Below, piece by piece: positions 1 through 11,724 of a stretch of 64,000 nt of DNA. Source of the DNA: Cannabis sativa (Eukaryota; Streptophyta; Magnoliopsida; Rosales; Cannabaceae); the NCBI RefSeq assembly GCF_029168945.1, contig NC_083610.1:52717429-52781428 (forward strand). The letters are read 5' to 3'. A model generated the notes under the pieces. The model did not search any database, was not told the DNA's origin, and worked only from the letters and a program-made list of their open reading frames with translations. A program made the position numbers and the translations under genes. Every line of letters starts with the position of its first letter. Position 1 is the first letter of the stretch.

Positions 1-161
1 AAATTAAACTACAATTTAATAACAGAAAATAACATGGTTCAATACAAATTCATACACAATTCAGAAATTGTGAAGCACATAGCAAGTAGGAATGACAAGT
101 GAAAATACTAAAACATACAATCCTAAATAATTTCCAAGGTTTTCAACAAAATGATATCAGT

Positions 162-293
162 GTCCCGTTTAGGCGAGAGTCAAAGCTACCATCCATTGAA
201 TAGAGTTGTCAGCTCATCTAAAATGATCAACATTCTAGCAACCTTTTATTCGATCAAGATTGAAATCCACGTTGTCTCGTTTAGGCGAGAGTC
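162..293 (-). repeat. duplicated 20-bp leader motif, E copy
   Basis: GTCCCGTTTAGGCGAGAGTC lies at 162-181 and, with one mismatch, at 274-293. The same pair recurs in F (9722-9741, 9835-9854) and, in reverse complement, in B (42763-42782, 42876-42895), always about 112 bp apart and close upstream of gag. Conservation in otherwise drifting leaders suggests a functional RNA element. Its role is unknown. Confidence 0.8.
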
Positions 294-444
294 GAGGCTA
301 TTCTATCTTATGAGCTTCCACCATTGTTTTATATTCTTGCAAGTCTTATACAGTTGCCACCATTAGGGTGAGCATAAACTATATAAAAAACTTACAAGAT
401 TACTTATCTTTCGAGATTAAACGGTGCTAACTTGCTAATGAACG

Positions 445-463
445 TTCCTCCATTAGGGAGGAA
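445..463 (-). other. leader hairpin upstream of gag, E copy
   Basis: TTCCTCC (445-451) and GGAGGAA (457-463) form a 7-bp stem around a 5-nt loop. B has the matching hairpin TCCTCC/GGAGGA at 42596-42612. It is part of the conserved block just upstream of gag. Confidence 0.6.
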
Positions 464-1767
464 TACTCACTAAAACAATAGCTATGTAAAACCAACAATG
501 GAGATCGAATATCCTTATAATAAAGCTCATTATTTAATGAAGGGTTGTATTTTCTTCTAATATTTATTTTAATCAATTTATTTTAAATATATATTTATTT
601 AATTAAAATTTCCAATTTAGAATGAAAAATTCCAAATATAAATTTTAATTTAATATTTATAAATCACACTTAGATGGATATGAAAATAATGTGAATTATT
701 TCCATCTTAGTAATAATTTCCATAAATATTTAGAAAATTATTCAATTCAAGTTGTTTCAAAATTAATTTACAACTCAAATTTAATTTTCTATAAATATAT
801 ATTGCATTTCGAAAATGCTTCAAAATAAAATAAAAATAAATCCTGGAAAATTACTCTAATTTTATGTTGGCCCAAAATTAATAAAAATTAATTTTTAACA
901 AAAATATAATTTCCCTATTTAATTAAATATCTAAGAAAAATTTCAAATATTTAAGTATCATGATTAAAAAATCAACTTAAATATTAATTTTCCATTTAAT
1001 TAAATACACTAGAAAAATACTTCAAGCAAAACAGATAATATCTATCTACACTTTCATTGACTAATTAATCCAATTTCTAATTATAATATATTTTAGTTCA
1101 TTTATTTTAATTAATCATTAAATGAAAAAATCAATGATTTAAGTTGGTCCAAAATTAAATAAATAATTTTCAACTTTAATCTATTTTTCAAATAAAATTC
1201 GAAATTTTTACATTAAAGAAATGTACTTTCGAAATTTTGGGAAATAATTAATAAAATAAAATAAAATATATTTTGAAAATTATTCAAACTTAAGTTATTC
1301 TGAAATAAGATTCCAAACTTAAAATAATTTTCAACTTTAATTAAATAACATGAAAATAACAATATTTAAGTATCATGACGAAAATCAACTTAAATATTAA
1401 AATTTTCAATTTAATTAAATGTATTAAATTCAAGAAGTAAATAATTAAGTAAAGAGGAAACTTAATTATTAATTCTAGTTTAATACTAGGAAAATATTCT
1501 AAACTTAGATTGTACCAAAATTAATTATGAGACAATTAATTTCACAATCAATGATATTTTCCTATTTAATATTAGAAATAATAACTTGTACTAGAAATAA
1601 CTATCTAAAATATATCATTGACTAAGTGTTTTTCTAAAATTAACTTTAAAATATTACAATGAAAAATAAATTTCATATATTTTAAAAGTTAATTATGTTG
1701 CTAATTCAATTTTAATTAGGTTAGACTAATATAATTAGCCTAATACAATTATTTAAATAAGGCAAAT

Positions 1768-1859
1768 GGGCCTTCACAATTAGGGTAGTTCATGTGAGGG
1801 GGAGCTGGGTTCAGTATGTCGTACCCACTTCTATGGCCCCCAACTCTCACACAAGGCCC
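1768..1859 (-). other. conserved structured island in leader, E copy
   Basis: This island of about 92 bp is clearly richer in GC than its surroundings and is nearly identical in E, F (11633-11724) and B (40974-41066). GGGCCTT at one end pairs with AAGGCCC at the other. Inside, TGTGAG/CTCACA, GGGGG/CCCCC and TGGGT/ACCCA can also pair. A structured RNA such as a packaging or dimerisation signal is an inference. Confidence 0.6.
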
Positions 1860-3159
1860 AAAAGAGAGGAATTTAACCTTTAAATAAACAATTGTTATTC
1901 ATTGAATAAGCCCAAATCTAATTGGACCTAAATAAATTTCCTTATGTCAAAATTTATTTTAGCAACCTAGTCCATTTACTTAGTAAAAACTTAAATGGGC
2001 TTCCTATATGCATCTAAGCCCAAAAGCAAACATATAGGCTCACATAGGTCAAATGATTTGGATGGGCCCTATCATGTTACTAGGTTTACACAGATGAAAG
2101 AAGTATAAAATTTACCTGTTACAAATTATTTATAAGATCTATCGTCAATTGGACTATGATTAAAATCAGATCATTGGATCATGATCTGTCAACAAGTTAA
2201 TCATAGCAATTTAGATCAGATAAATAATAGGTTTGTTAAAAAGTTTTGAATAAACAATATAAATAAACAAACATTGTCCATGTAACAGATGTGAATTAAG
2301 ATATTAATATAATTAAATTATTGTTCTTAAACTAACCAAATAAAGGAAACTAATTTTAAAATATCTAGTTTTATTTGAATCAAATTAAATTAAATATCTA
2401 ATAAGATCAATGATTTGAAAGGAAAGAATCTTCAATATGACTTTCAGATCTTATAATTTAATAAAATAAACCGATTTTAAAATAGATTTGGTTAAATAAT
2501 TATTATTTTAGGAATAAAATAATAAATGAATAATAATTACCATAATTATATGTCAAAATATCTCAAATTAAGCAACATTCAAATCTCTACAAAAATATCT
2601 ATGTTATTTAAATATTTAAGATATAATTTATAAATTTCTAATAAGGAAAAAATGATATATATAGAAAAATATCATTTTTAAACTTATAATTTATAAATAA
2701 TTAAATATTTAACAAAATAACAAATTTTTTAATTTGAAAAATATTATGGTAAGTATATCTATAAAAATATCTATGTTAATTTCAAATTTATTAATTATTT
2801 AATTTGTCATATAAGATAATTTTAATATAATATTTTAAATAAAAAGACAAAGTTATCTTTTTAATTTAAAATATCTTAAATATCAAAATATCTAATCTTA
2901 TAATTAAATAATAAATAAATATTAAAGAAGTTAACAAATTTTTAAATCTGACCATAATAGGAAATATTTAAAATTGAAAACATTCCAAAATAGAAATATT
3001 TAAAAATTGGAAAAATTCCAAAATTGAAAATATTTAAAATTGGAAACATTTCAATTTAGAAATATTTAAGAAAGGAAAAAATGAATTTTGGGAAACAAAC
3101 CCATGGAAAAATTGGATTTTTGGGAAAAAATCCCAAAAATCGCAATTTTGGGAAAGTGG

Positions 3160-3350
3160 CTGCATGCAGCAGCCCAGGAGGCTGCCAGCAGCCTGTCTAC
3201 GCGCGCGGACGAGGGAGGGGCGCCGAGAAAACTCGGCGCTTGCATGGTCTTCGACCGAGAAGCCTCAGTCAGCTGCAGGGTGCATGCCCAGGCTTACGCG
3301 CGCGGAGATCGAAGCATCTGGTGCATTCGTGCACCTAGCTTCGACAGCCA
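3160..3350 (-). other. GC-rich hairpin domain after primer site, E copy
   Basis: This is a GC-rich patch in a very AT-rich leader. It contains a perfect 8-bp stem GCGCCGAG/CTCGGCGC with an AAAA loop (3220-3239) and a 6-bp stem GGTGCA/TGCACC around TTCG (3320-3335). A and B have GC-rich patches in the same place with different sequences but their own hairpins. The ORFs crossing it reflect base composition, not genes. Confidence 0.65.
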
Positions 3351-3614
3351 AGAAACCCAATTTTCCAAAATTCATAAATTTTTCAATTTTTATCGGAATC
3401 GAGTTCCGTAAAAAACAAAATTGCTTAATTTTTCACAAGGAATCCAAATAAAATATTTTCAAAAATCGAAAAAATAGTTTTCATGGAAAACGAAACTGTA
3501 CAACATCAACATTCATCAACTAACACATAAACCAACATGAAACCATCCAAATCAACACAGAAACATGCAAATCATCGTTTTAATTCATATGACATGAAAG
3601 TAAATCATTACCAT

Positions 3615-3627
3615 GGCTCTGGTCCCA
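3615..3627 (-). promoter_or_regulatory. primer binding site of element E
   Basis: On the minus strand this reads TGGGACCAGAGCC, two bases from the LTR end. It matches the initiator-Met site TGGTATCAGAGCC except at positions 4-6. It fixes the orientation of E: the 5' LTR lies to the right and gag to the left. Confidence 0.8.
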
Positions 3628-3629
3628 GT

Positions 3630-5481
3630 TGTTGGAAATTATTTTACCAGGATCTATATTTACTAACAAGTATGTTGATTAACATCCTAATATGAATTCT
3701 AAAACAATGAAAATAAACACATATAAAGTTAGAAAACCTTACAGTGGGTGCAGCGGAATAATATGACTCCTTCCGTTCAGATCTCTAGCCCTTGATTCCT
3801 TTCTGTAGCAGAGCATCACCAAGATCTGAACTTGGATCTTCTTTTCTCCTTCTTTGATGCAGAAATTCCATAGTCTTACATACTATGATTGAGATAGCAC
3901 TTGATGTGTGTGGGCACTACTCATTCACTCAAAGTTTCGAAATTTAGAGAGAAGAAAAGAGAGAGAGGCGTGTGAGGCTTTTTCTGAGAGAAACAAAGTG
4001 ATCAAAGATGTGTGTCTGTTTCCTCAAGCCAACACTTTCTATTCATAGAATTCCCTCTAGGTTTAGGTTAGAATTGCATGGCATTAAAATAATGGAAACT
4101 ACAAATGGAATTTCCTATGCATAGGGCCGGTCATACAAAGGGTATTGGGCCTCACTTTGTAACTTTCCTATTTTGTTATTTTCCATTCCCAGTTTCTCAA
4201 AAATGCCAATTTTTCAAATTTAACCTTTTAAATGCCAATTCTAATTATTTAATAACTTGGAAATAATTATTAAATAATATAGCCATTTAATATATTTATT
4301 AATTTAGACATATAAAGTCTCTTAATCAATAAATAAACCTAAAATCTCTTTTCTTTACAATTTCGCCGTTGCTTAGTGAAAATTCATAAAGTAGACATAG
4401 TCTAACTTTTAGAATTTTAATTGATTAATTAAAATCAATTAACTGAGTCTTACAAGCAGTATGGTCTCAGCTAGTATGGGGACCATGGGTCTATATAACC
4501 GAGCTTCCAATAAGTCGAACCGAATTTACCAAGTAAATTCCCTAACTTATTAATTCCTCATTGAATCCACACTTAGAACTTGGAATTGCACTCTGAGTCA
4601 TATAGAACGCTCTATATGTTCCACGATATAGACACGTCATTAGTTATCCATTGTTATAACCCTAATGTGATCAATGATCCTCTATATAGATGATCTACTT
4701 TGAAAAGGCACTACTGTTACCACTACACCTTCAATGTATTTTATCCTTAAAACTCTTAACCCTGTATAAATGATATTTCACCTAAGTGAAATGAGTTCTC
4801 CACCATTTATCTTCGTTTGGTTAAGCTCGAAGGAAATCATCCTTTACTTCTATTTGCTAGATAGAAGCTATAGATTCCATATTTATGTTAGCGCTCCCAC
4901 TCAATTGCACTACCGTGTTCCCAAAATGTAAGTATCACCCTGACCCAAAAGTAGGCTTAACTTAACAAATCAAAGAACACGAATAACACTCTTGAGATTG
5001 AACCTAACCATATCAGGATTAAGATCATTTGATCTAGGATCAACATGTGATATTGAATTAAATAGATATTACGGTAAATTTTAATATATCTAATCAAAGT
5101 TCAATACCGGTCCCTTCCGATGTATACTCCATACATCCGATACTGGTAAACTTTGCCAATGTCCTGGAAACGACATAACACTTTTCCAAGGTGTAAGAAT
5201 ACCTATCGCTGATTATACCATGTCAGTCTAAATCCAGTGTTCTGACAAATCAGGGAATAAACTTTTGAACATATAATTAAGATTATATTCCACTGTGCTG
5301 ACAACACTATAATCTTAAACAAACTCATATGTTCTGGACTTAAGAAAATTCATACATTGTATACATATAATCATGAAATAAATCATGTGAACCATGCAAC
5401 ATAAAATGTTATTTCTGATCTTTATTAATAAGTAAATCTGATTATATGAAATGAGTTTTATTTAGTGCATAAAACCCAACA
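3630..5481 (-). repeat. 5' LTR of Copia element E
   Basis: This 1852-bp LTR starts TGTTGGAAATTATTTTACCAGG and ends ...AAAACCCAACA, giving the family ends TGTTGG/CCAACA. It is collinear with the LTRs of A, B, D and F. The 5' side of the element is the right end, where the flanking bases are ATAAC (5482-5486), presumably half of a target duplication whose partner is outside the window. The TATA region is degraded (TATGAATA on the minus strand near 4035). E inserted into the Gypsy-type LTR to its right. Confidence 0.9.
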
Positions 5482-7858
5482 ATAACCCCCCCAACCAGAT
5501 AACATAGTCATAAGTATAACAATATCACAACATCAAATCAATTCATACCATACTTGCATACATATAACAACATGTCATATCACACATTATTCTCACATAC
5601 AATACAACATCATATCACAGTGTAATCTTAATGCATGCTATACTCACACACATAACACATAGTATCTTATCGTACATTGTCCTCACATACGATAATCTAC
5701 TCCCACTCATGTTGATCAGACATGAAGTGTAACTTGCCCTGCCTTGTGCTATTCTCACACTCGGCATCCAATAGGGCAATCCCTTATCACAAGTTGTACT
5801 CACCCATGATAGGATAACCTGCAAGTAAACCCATACAAGCAGCCAAAAATATATCCTGCAGTGCTATGCTCACACCAGCAGCAGAAAACCCATCGTATAA
5901 GTGCTATCCTCACACAAACAGTCAAAAGCCTTATCACTATCACACACTAATAACATTAGCATAAAACAACAATCTACCATAAAACATGTAAATACAAACT
6001 CATAATACAGTTGTATGTTTCAACATACACCCTGTGCACAGATGTCCACTCTTCTTACCTCAATTGTTAAGAACACCTTCTTGCTACTCCAAACACCTCA
6101 ATGAATTTTCTTGTTGAGGACAAGATCCTCAAATCCCGCTGCTTAAGACTTGTTATCTCGTCACTACTACCTATAACAACACATGGTTCAAGGCCCTAAT
6201 ATTAAAATTCGTACTCTTATAGTACAGCAGAAAGATCACTATTTTTGACCAACAACTATACTAATCCAGTGAAAGTTGTATTCATAAAAATTATAGAAAA
6301 TTTCATTATCTTTCCAATGATATAAAGATCATTAAAAATGGATTAAAACTGAAGGAGTTATGATTGTTTTACTGAAACTATTTCTGAGAAAGAATATGGA
6401 GTAACGAATTACACAACTTAGCAAAAATACAAACTTTTGACATTGAATGGTTCAGAACTAGAAGATAACATCTTCATCAAAGTTTTAGAAAATTGAATTC
6501 CCTTTCCAATGATACCAAAATCTTTGAAATTGGAATTATATTCAAAGAGATATTACAATTTTACCAAAAAAGCTTTGCAAGAACAAGATTCTAGAAACGA
6601 ATCACATGATATTGAAACAAAACTAACTTTTTGACATAGTATGACTTCGAATTAACAAAACGTTTCTTCATAAAAATTATGGGAAATTGAATAAGACTTA
6701 AAACCACATATAGATCATTAAAAATGGATGAGAATTGAGAGAGTTATTGTATTTTAAGTGAAAGTACTTTTTCTGGAAATATAAAGAAAACGAATTACAA
6801 CCATAGCAGAAAGATGATAATTTTCGACTTAGAAGAACACCGAATTGGTTATTTGTTTCTTGATAAAAATTTTAGATCATCGAATAAGCTTTCCAACGAT
6901 ATAAAAATCTCTAAAAACGGATCAATATCAAGAGAGATATCCTCACTTTACTGAAACTTGTTTTTTTTTGAAAACGAAAAATATAATAGGTCCGAACCCT
7001 AGATAACATTTAGAATTATTGAGCAAGAAAATATTTCATACCTCTTCACAACTTTCTATTTGATGTCTCAACCCCGAAAGCCTTGATTATAAATCCAAAA
7101 CTTTAAGAATGAAGATAGAAAATAAGAAGAAGTATGGAAGGTTTGAGAGGAGCAACCATGAAGAAGAATGAAGCTTTGACTAATTGGTTTGGAGAGGAAA
7201 AATAAAACGTTTAGGGTTTGATAAAAAAAAGATTATGAGATATCGTATTCTGATAGGTTTAGGTTAACTAAAAATAATAATATATAATAAAATGCTAAAA
7301 TATTATTAAATCAACAAATATCTAATTTTTAAATTTTAAAAGTAAGCTCTTTATCTCGTAACTTTAGGCTCAGTTTTCACCTAGAAAAATTCCGAATTAT
7401 GATATAACTATTTCTACAAAATTTATAGATCTTTGAATTATCTTTCCAAATCCACTGGAATCACCTAAATCGGAGCTCTAAAACTCTATATATGATCATT
7501 TTAGTAAAACAGTTTTTAATCCTGCGAATTTATCAAAACCTACGAATTTTTGTAACATTAATTCCATTATAATGTTATTTAATGCACTCATACAATAAAT
7601 TAAACCCACTAAATAATCTATAAAACTCTAATAGACTTTCATATTGGGCTTTAATTGAGTAATTATCCTAATTCGTAAAAACACCATAATTTTACCTTGA
7701 CACTTACTATAATTTCAACTATGTTTAGAAATCTATCAACACTATTTTAAGCAATAGTCTCTATTCACTAATAGTAGAAATAAATAAATACTTATTCTCA
7801 CACAAATTGTATAACAAATAAAATTTAAAATATTTGTATATTTTTACTGGGTATTACA
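5482..7858 (-). repeat. probable Gypsy (Tekay-like) LTR
   Basis: The right end reads, on the minus strand, TGTAATACCC, a start common to chromoviral Tekay/Del LTRs in plants. The body has no coding potential, contains about 190-bp tandem units (6230-6990), and towards its sense 3' end has a stretch rich in TGTGAG/ATATG-type words. The left boundary is hidden by the insertion of E, so I cannot see the LTR end or a primer site. The right flank (CAGTT, 7859-7863) belongs to the antisense ORF of Tat element H, so this LTR or element inserted into H. The lineage call is inference from the terminal motif. Confidence 0.5.
6230..6990. repeat. about 190-bp diverged tandem repeats
   Basis: Four diverged units share the order TTTTGAC, CATAAAAATT, TTTCCAATGATAT, AAAAACGGAT and TTTACTGAAA. 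TTTGAC-type anchors at about 6244, 6434, 6628 and 6812 give a spacing of 184-194 bp. A weaker fifth unit may lie at 7370-7510. They lie inside the probable Tekay-like LTR. Confidence 0.6.
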
Positions 7859-7871
7859 CAGTTGAACAACC
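7859..7871. other. sliver of element H between two insertions
   Basis: Thirteen bases, CAGTTGAACAACC, lie between the Gypsy-type LTR and F. They join on to 15043 once F is removed and can be read with the glutamine-rich part of H's antisense ORF. The last five (CAACC) are the left target duplication of F. Confidence 0.65.
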
Positions 7872-7904
7872 TGTTGGAATTTATTTTACCAGGATCTTAG
7901 ATAT
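7872..7904 (-). repeat. remnant of 3' LTR of F
   Basis: TGTTGGAATTTATTTTACCAGG and the following bases to TTAGAT match the start of F's other LTR (13132 on) exactly. The sequence then switches directly to internal sequence matching the end of the eroded region of B (near 44690, reading ACACATAT). A deletion with an AT micro-overlap removed almost the whole 3' LTR, the polypurine tract and the distal interior. Confidence 0.85.
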
Positions 7905-8699
7905 GTGTTACATAGGGAATTGTGGATTATGCTCCACCCTTAAGAATATACATATAGGGTACTTGTGGATAACCTCCACCCCTAAGTATATAGATATTAT
8001 GATCCACCCCTAAAGGTTGTAAAGATCATGATTCTCTTAGTGTGATAGAGTTTATGTGGAGTTGAATACTATCCAGAGTTCATTAGATATTAAAGATCGT
8101 TGAACTGCTTAGTTTTCTTAACTTTTCTCCACCCCTATCAAATCAAAAGATCATTTTATTAAACAAATTCTTAATAATTGTATTAGAATTAACAATTATT
8201 AATAAACATAGAAATAGTTTCTAGTGTTTATTTAATATAACTCGATGAAGAGTTGTAAATATTATAGAATTTGCATCAATAATAAAAACACTTACACATA
8301 CAAACATACAAATATAATGTGGTAATAATTGATGAAGATAAAATAAACGAAGCTCATTCTCATAGATTGCAATTGTGGAATTTCGAAAATAAAGAAATTT
8401 ATTAATAATAAAAAAAATGTATTGCAACAATATGAGAAAAACAGGGATAAATATCCCTAACTAAAATTTGAAATCCAAATTGTCTTTAAACTAAAACAAT
8501 TAATTCAAAAATAAATTGAAGAGCTTCATCTTCATCTGGACGATTTCACCCTTGGTCCAGCTTTCTGATCCAACTCATCTGAGTTCAAGTAGCTTGGCCT
8601 ATAAGAAGAAGAAAACAAATAAACAAAGTTAGTCCAGAATCATAAATCCAAGTGGATAATAATTCACTAAAACTCTTAAAGTTTATAAATGGAAATACC
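7905..8699 (-). pseudogene. eroded post-gag region of F
   Basis: Non-coding AT-rich sequence downstream of gag, collinear with B 43912-44700. It includes several CCACCCCTA-type words (GGGGTGGA in sense). One of these matches the integrase-region word CTGATAGGGGTGGAGAA in D and A, so it is a heavily eroded pol remnant. Confidence 0.6.
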
Positions 8700-9542
8700 T
8701 TGTTTCTTTGCAAGAAGTTTAGGACACTAGGGTTTCCAATGACCTTTTTCATTGCAGTAGAAACACTTTCCTTTAAGTGTAGCATCATCAGAAGGAACAG
8801 CCTTTTCATTATTCATGGCTTTTGTTCACTTCTTGGTGTTCTTCCACTTCTTCTTCGATTTGGGCTTCGAAGCAGAGGCAACATTTGCTTCAGGTTTCAT
8901 CGTCCCATTACCATTTCCAGGATTATGAGGTTTACTCCCTTTCTTCTTGGGTCCTCCAATCAAATTTTCATAAGTTTGAAGGTCATTGACAAATTCATGA
9001 AAGTCAATTTCCTTCTTATTCAAGACATAATTTGATGTGTATGGTAGAAATGCTGGAGTCAGGCTATTCAAGATTAGACTTACTTGAGTAGCACTATCCA
9101 TTTCAGTACCATGATCCTGGGCTTCTTGGAAATAACTTGACATTAGGAGAACATGGTCACGCACGTTTTGATGAGGTTCCATCCGTGCATTAATGTACTT
9201 CTTAGTCGCGTCAAAGCGTGACTGAAGTGATGCCTTACCGAATAGCTCATTTAACTTCGTCATAACTTCAGCAGCCTTCTTGGTTTTAGAAAACCGAGTT
9301 TTGAGGGTGTCAACCATGCTAGAAAGCATAAAGTATAGAGCTTTGTCATTTGCTTTCTGCCAACGCTCATACTTTTCTTTCACAGCTTTGGAAGCATTGT
9401 CCCCAGGCACTTCAGTTGACGGCTCAGTTAAAACAAACAAGGCACTTTCTCCTATGAGAGCAATATTAATGTTCTCATTCCACTTATTAAAGTTAGATCC
9501 ATTCAGCTTATTTTCTGTCAACAGTGATAACATGGGATTCAT
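8700..9542 (-). pseudogene. gag: gag of Copia element F
   Basis: Gag is the Copia capsid/nucleocapsid protein. The open part runs from ATG at 9542 (MNPMLSLLTENKLNGSNF) to TGA at 8826, 238 residues. It has the LNGSNFxxW start and the conserved EIMTKLxELFG-like and NLIGG-like stretches of plant Copia gag, followed by a lysine-rich tail. After the TGA the same frame continues into a CCHC zinc knuckle (8724-8765, CFYCNEKGHWKP, stop, C), where a TAG replaces the residue before the last Cys. The gag is thus nearly intact but lost its nucleocapsid end to two stops. The B copy (43058-43905) is closely similar. The start is set by this similarity and by the conserved leader immediately upstream. Confidence 0.85.
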
Positions 9543-9721
9543 TTTGATAATACAGGATACTACAAAATAATATAAATCAACAAATAGAAATTAATAATGG
9601 TTTAACACAAAATCAATTCAGAAATTATAAGCACATAGCAATTAGGAATGATATGAGAAAATACTTAAAAAAAATTCAATCCTAAATAATTTCCAAGGTT
9701 TTTCAACAAACTGATATCAGT

Positions 9722-9854
9722 GTCCCGTTTAGGCGAGAGTCAAAGCTACCATCCATTGAATAGAGTTGTCAACTCATCTAAAATGTTAAACATTCTAGCA
9801 ACCTTTTATTCGATCAAGATTGGAATCCAGCGTTGTCCCGTTTAGGCGAGAGTC
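9722..9854 (-). repeat. duplicated 20-bp leader motif, F copy
   Basis: GTCCCGTTTAGGCGAGAGTC occurs twice without mismatch, at 9722-9741 and 9835-9854, as in E and B. Confidence 0.8.
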
Positions 9855-11632
9855 AAGGCTATTCTATCTTATGAGCTACTACTATTGTTTCGCAATTTGC
9901 AAGTCAAATATGGTCGCCACCATTAGGGTGATCTATACCATATAAAACACTTACAAACTACTTATCATTCGAGATTAAACGGTGCGAAATTGCTAATGAA
10001 CGTTCATCCATTAGGGAGGATTACTCACTAAAACAAACGCGATGTAAAAACCCACAATGGAGGTCGAATATCTTAATAATAATAAAGCTCATTCTTTAAA
10101 ATGTATTTTCTTTATTATTCTAATAAATAAATTCTCATTAAATTCGAAATTTTGAATTAAAATTCAAAAATAAGAATTTAATATAATATTTATAAAATTA
10201 TACTTAGATGGTGATTGAAATAAAATTAATTATTTCCATCTTAGTAATAATCTTAAATATAAATATTAAGAAAATTAATTTAAGTTGAATTAAATTAGAT
10301 TAATTAGCAACTTAAAAATTTCCTTGAGAATATATTTATTGAGATCGAAAATTTAAAATATAAAAGTTATACAATTTTCGAAAAATAATAAAAATAGAAA
10401 AGGAATACTTCAAGCAAAAATATCACCTATCTAGATTTTCTTTTCACTAGTTAATTCAATTTCTAATAATATATATATTTTTAAATTCATTTATTTTAAA
10501 TTAATCAATACATGAAAAAAATCATTCATTAAGTTGGCCCAAGAATTAATTAAAATAAATAATTAATTTACAACTCAATCTATTTTTCAAGATAGATTCG
10601 AAAAATATTGCATAAATTAAAATGCAATTTTCGAAATTGATTAATAAAATAAAGAAAAATATATATTTTCAAAATTATTTAAATTTAAGTTGAAGAATTA
10701 AATTTCAACCTAAAAATAATTTTCTATTTAATTAAGTGTCATGAAAAATAAATAAATATTTAAGTATCATGATGAAAATCAACTTAGATATTTAAATTTT
10801 TCAAGTTAATTAAATGTATTAAATTCAAGAAATAAATAATTAAGTGTAGAGAAGGCTTAATTATTAATTTCTAGTTTAATACTAAGAAAAATATACTTAA
10901 TAAAATTGTACCAAAATTAATTATTTAAATAATAAATTTCACAAAGTATAATATTTTCCTATTTAAATATTAGAAATAATAAGTAGTCTAGAAATTACTA
11001 TCTAGAAAATATCTTATTTGACTAAGTATCTTTTCAACAATAATTTGAAAAATATCTAATTTAAGTTATATAGAAAAAATCTAAAACTTAAATAATTTCA
11101 AATTTAGATTTAATTAAATATCAAAAATTAAGTTGTAACCACTTAATTCGAAGATATCTTTTTAAGGTAATATTCGAAAAGATATTAACCTAAAAAAATC
11201 TCTAAAATATTCCATTTTAAGTTAATATTCGAAAAGATATTAACTTAAAAAATATCTTAAGAATCTTTAATAACTAATGCCTAGGATTCCTCAACTTGAT
11301 TTAAAATTTAAATCAAATATTCAAATTTAAGTTAGATAAGAAAAATCAGTTGATACAACTAATTTATAACTTAAATAGGAATATTTAATTAAATAAGCTC
11401 CAGAAAGAATCTTAGTTAGTTAAAATTCTATATTTAATTAAATACAAGAAAAATACAAATAGTTTGTCTAGAATTAATATCTAAACTAAAAGTGTTTTTC
11501 TTAAAATTAACTTTAAAATATTAAAATGAAAATAAATTTCATATATTTTAAAAGTTAATTATGTTGCTAATTCAATTTTATTAGGTCAAACTAATATAAT
11601 TAACCTAGTACAGTTATTCAAATCAGGCAAAT

Positions 11633-11724
11633 GGGCCTTCACAAAATGGGTAGTTCATGTGAGGGGGTGCTGGGTTCAGTATGTCGTACCCACTTCTATG
11701 GCTCCCAACTCTCACACAAGGCCC
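11633..11724 (-). other. conserved structured island in leader, F copy
   Basis: GGGCCTT (11633-11639) pairs with AAGGCCC (11718-11724) and encloses the same nested complementary words as in E and B. The block is far better conserved than flanking leader sequence. Confidence 0.6.

Larger units (their letters stand above)
1..3629 (-). other. 5' leader of Copia element E (partial)
   Basis: This is the untranslated leader of minus-strand element E, running from its primer site (3615-3627) leftwards past the window edge, where gag should start. It aligns block by block with the leaders of F (9543-13116) and B (39461-43057). Most of it is extremely AT-rich and without coding potential. Three better-conserved blocks stand out: a roughly 330-bp block near gag (about 130-470) with two copies of a 20-bp motif and a hairpin; a GC-richer structured island (1768-1859); and a GC-rich hairpin domain just inside the primer site (3160-3350). 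Small ORFs here are not conserved between copies and I do not call them. Confidence 0.85.

Noticed and set aside
151..366. 71-residue ORF in the E leader
   Set aside because: It lies over the conserved pre-gag RNA block; the frame is not kept in F or B, so it is not a gene.
3081..3451. Overlapping ORFs of 85-107 residues
   Set aside because: They arise from the GC-rich hairpin patch, in all three frames at once, without conservation in A or B.
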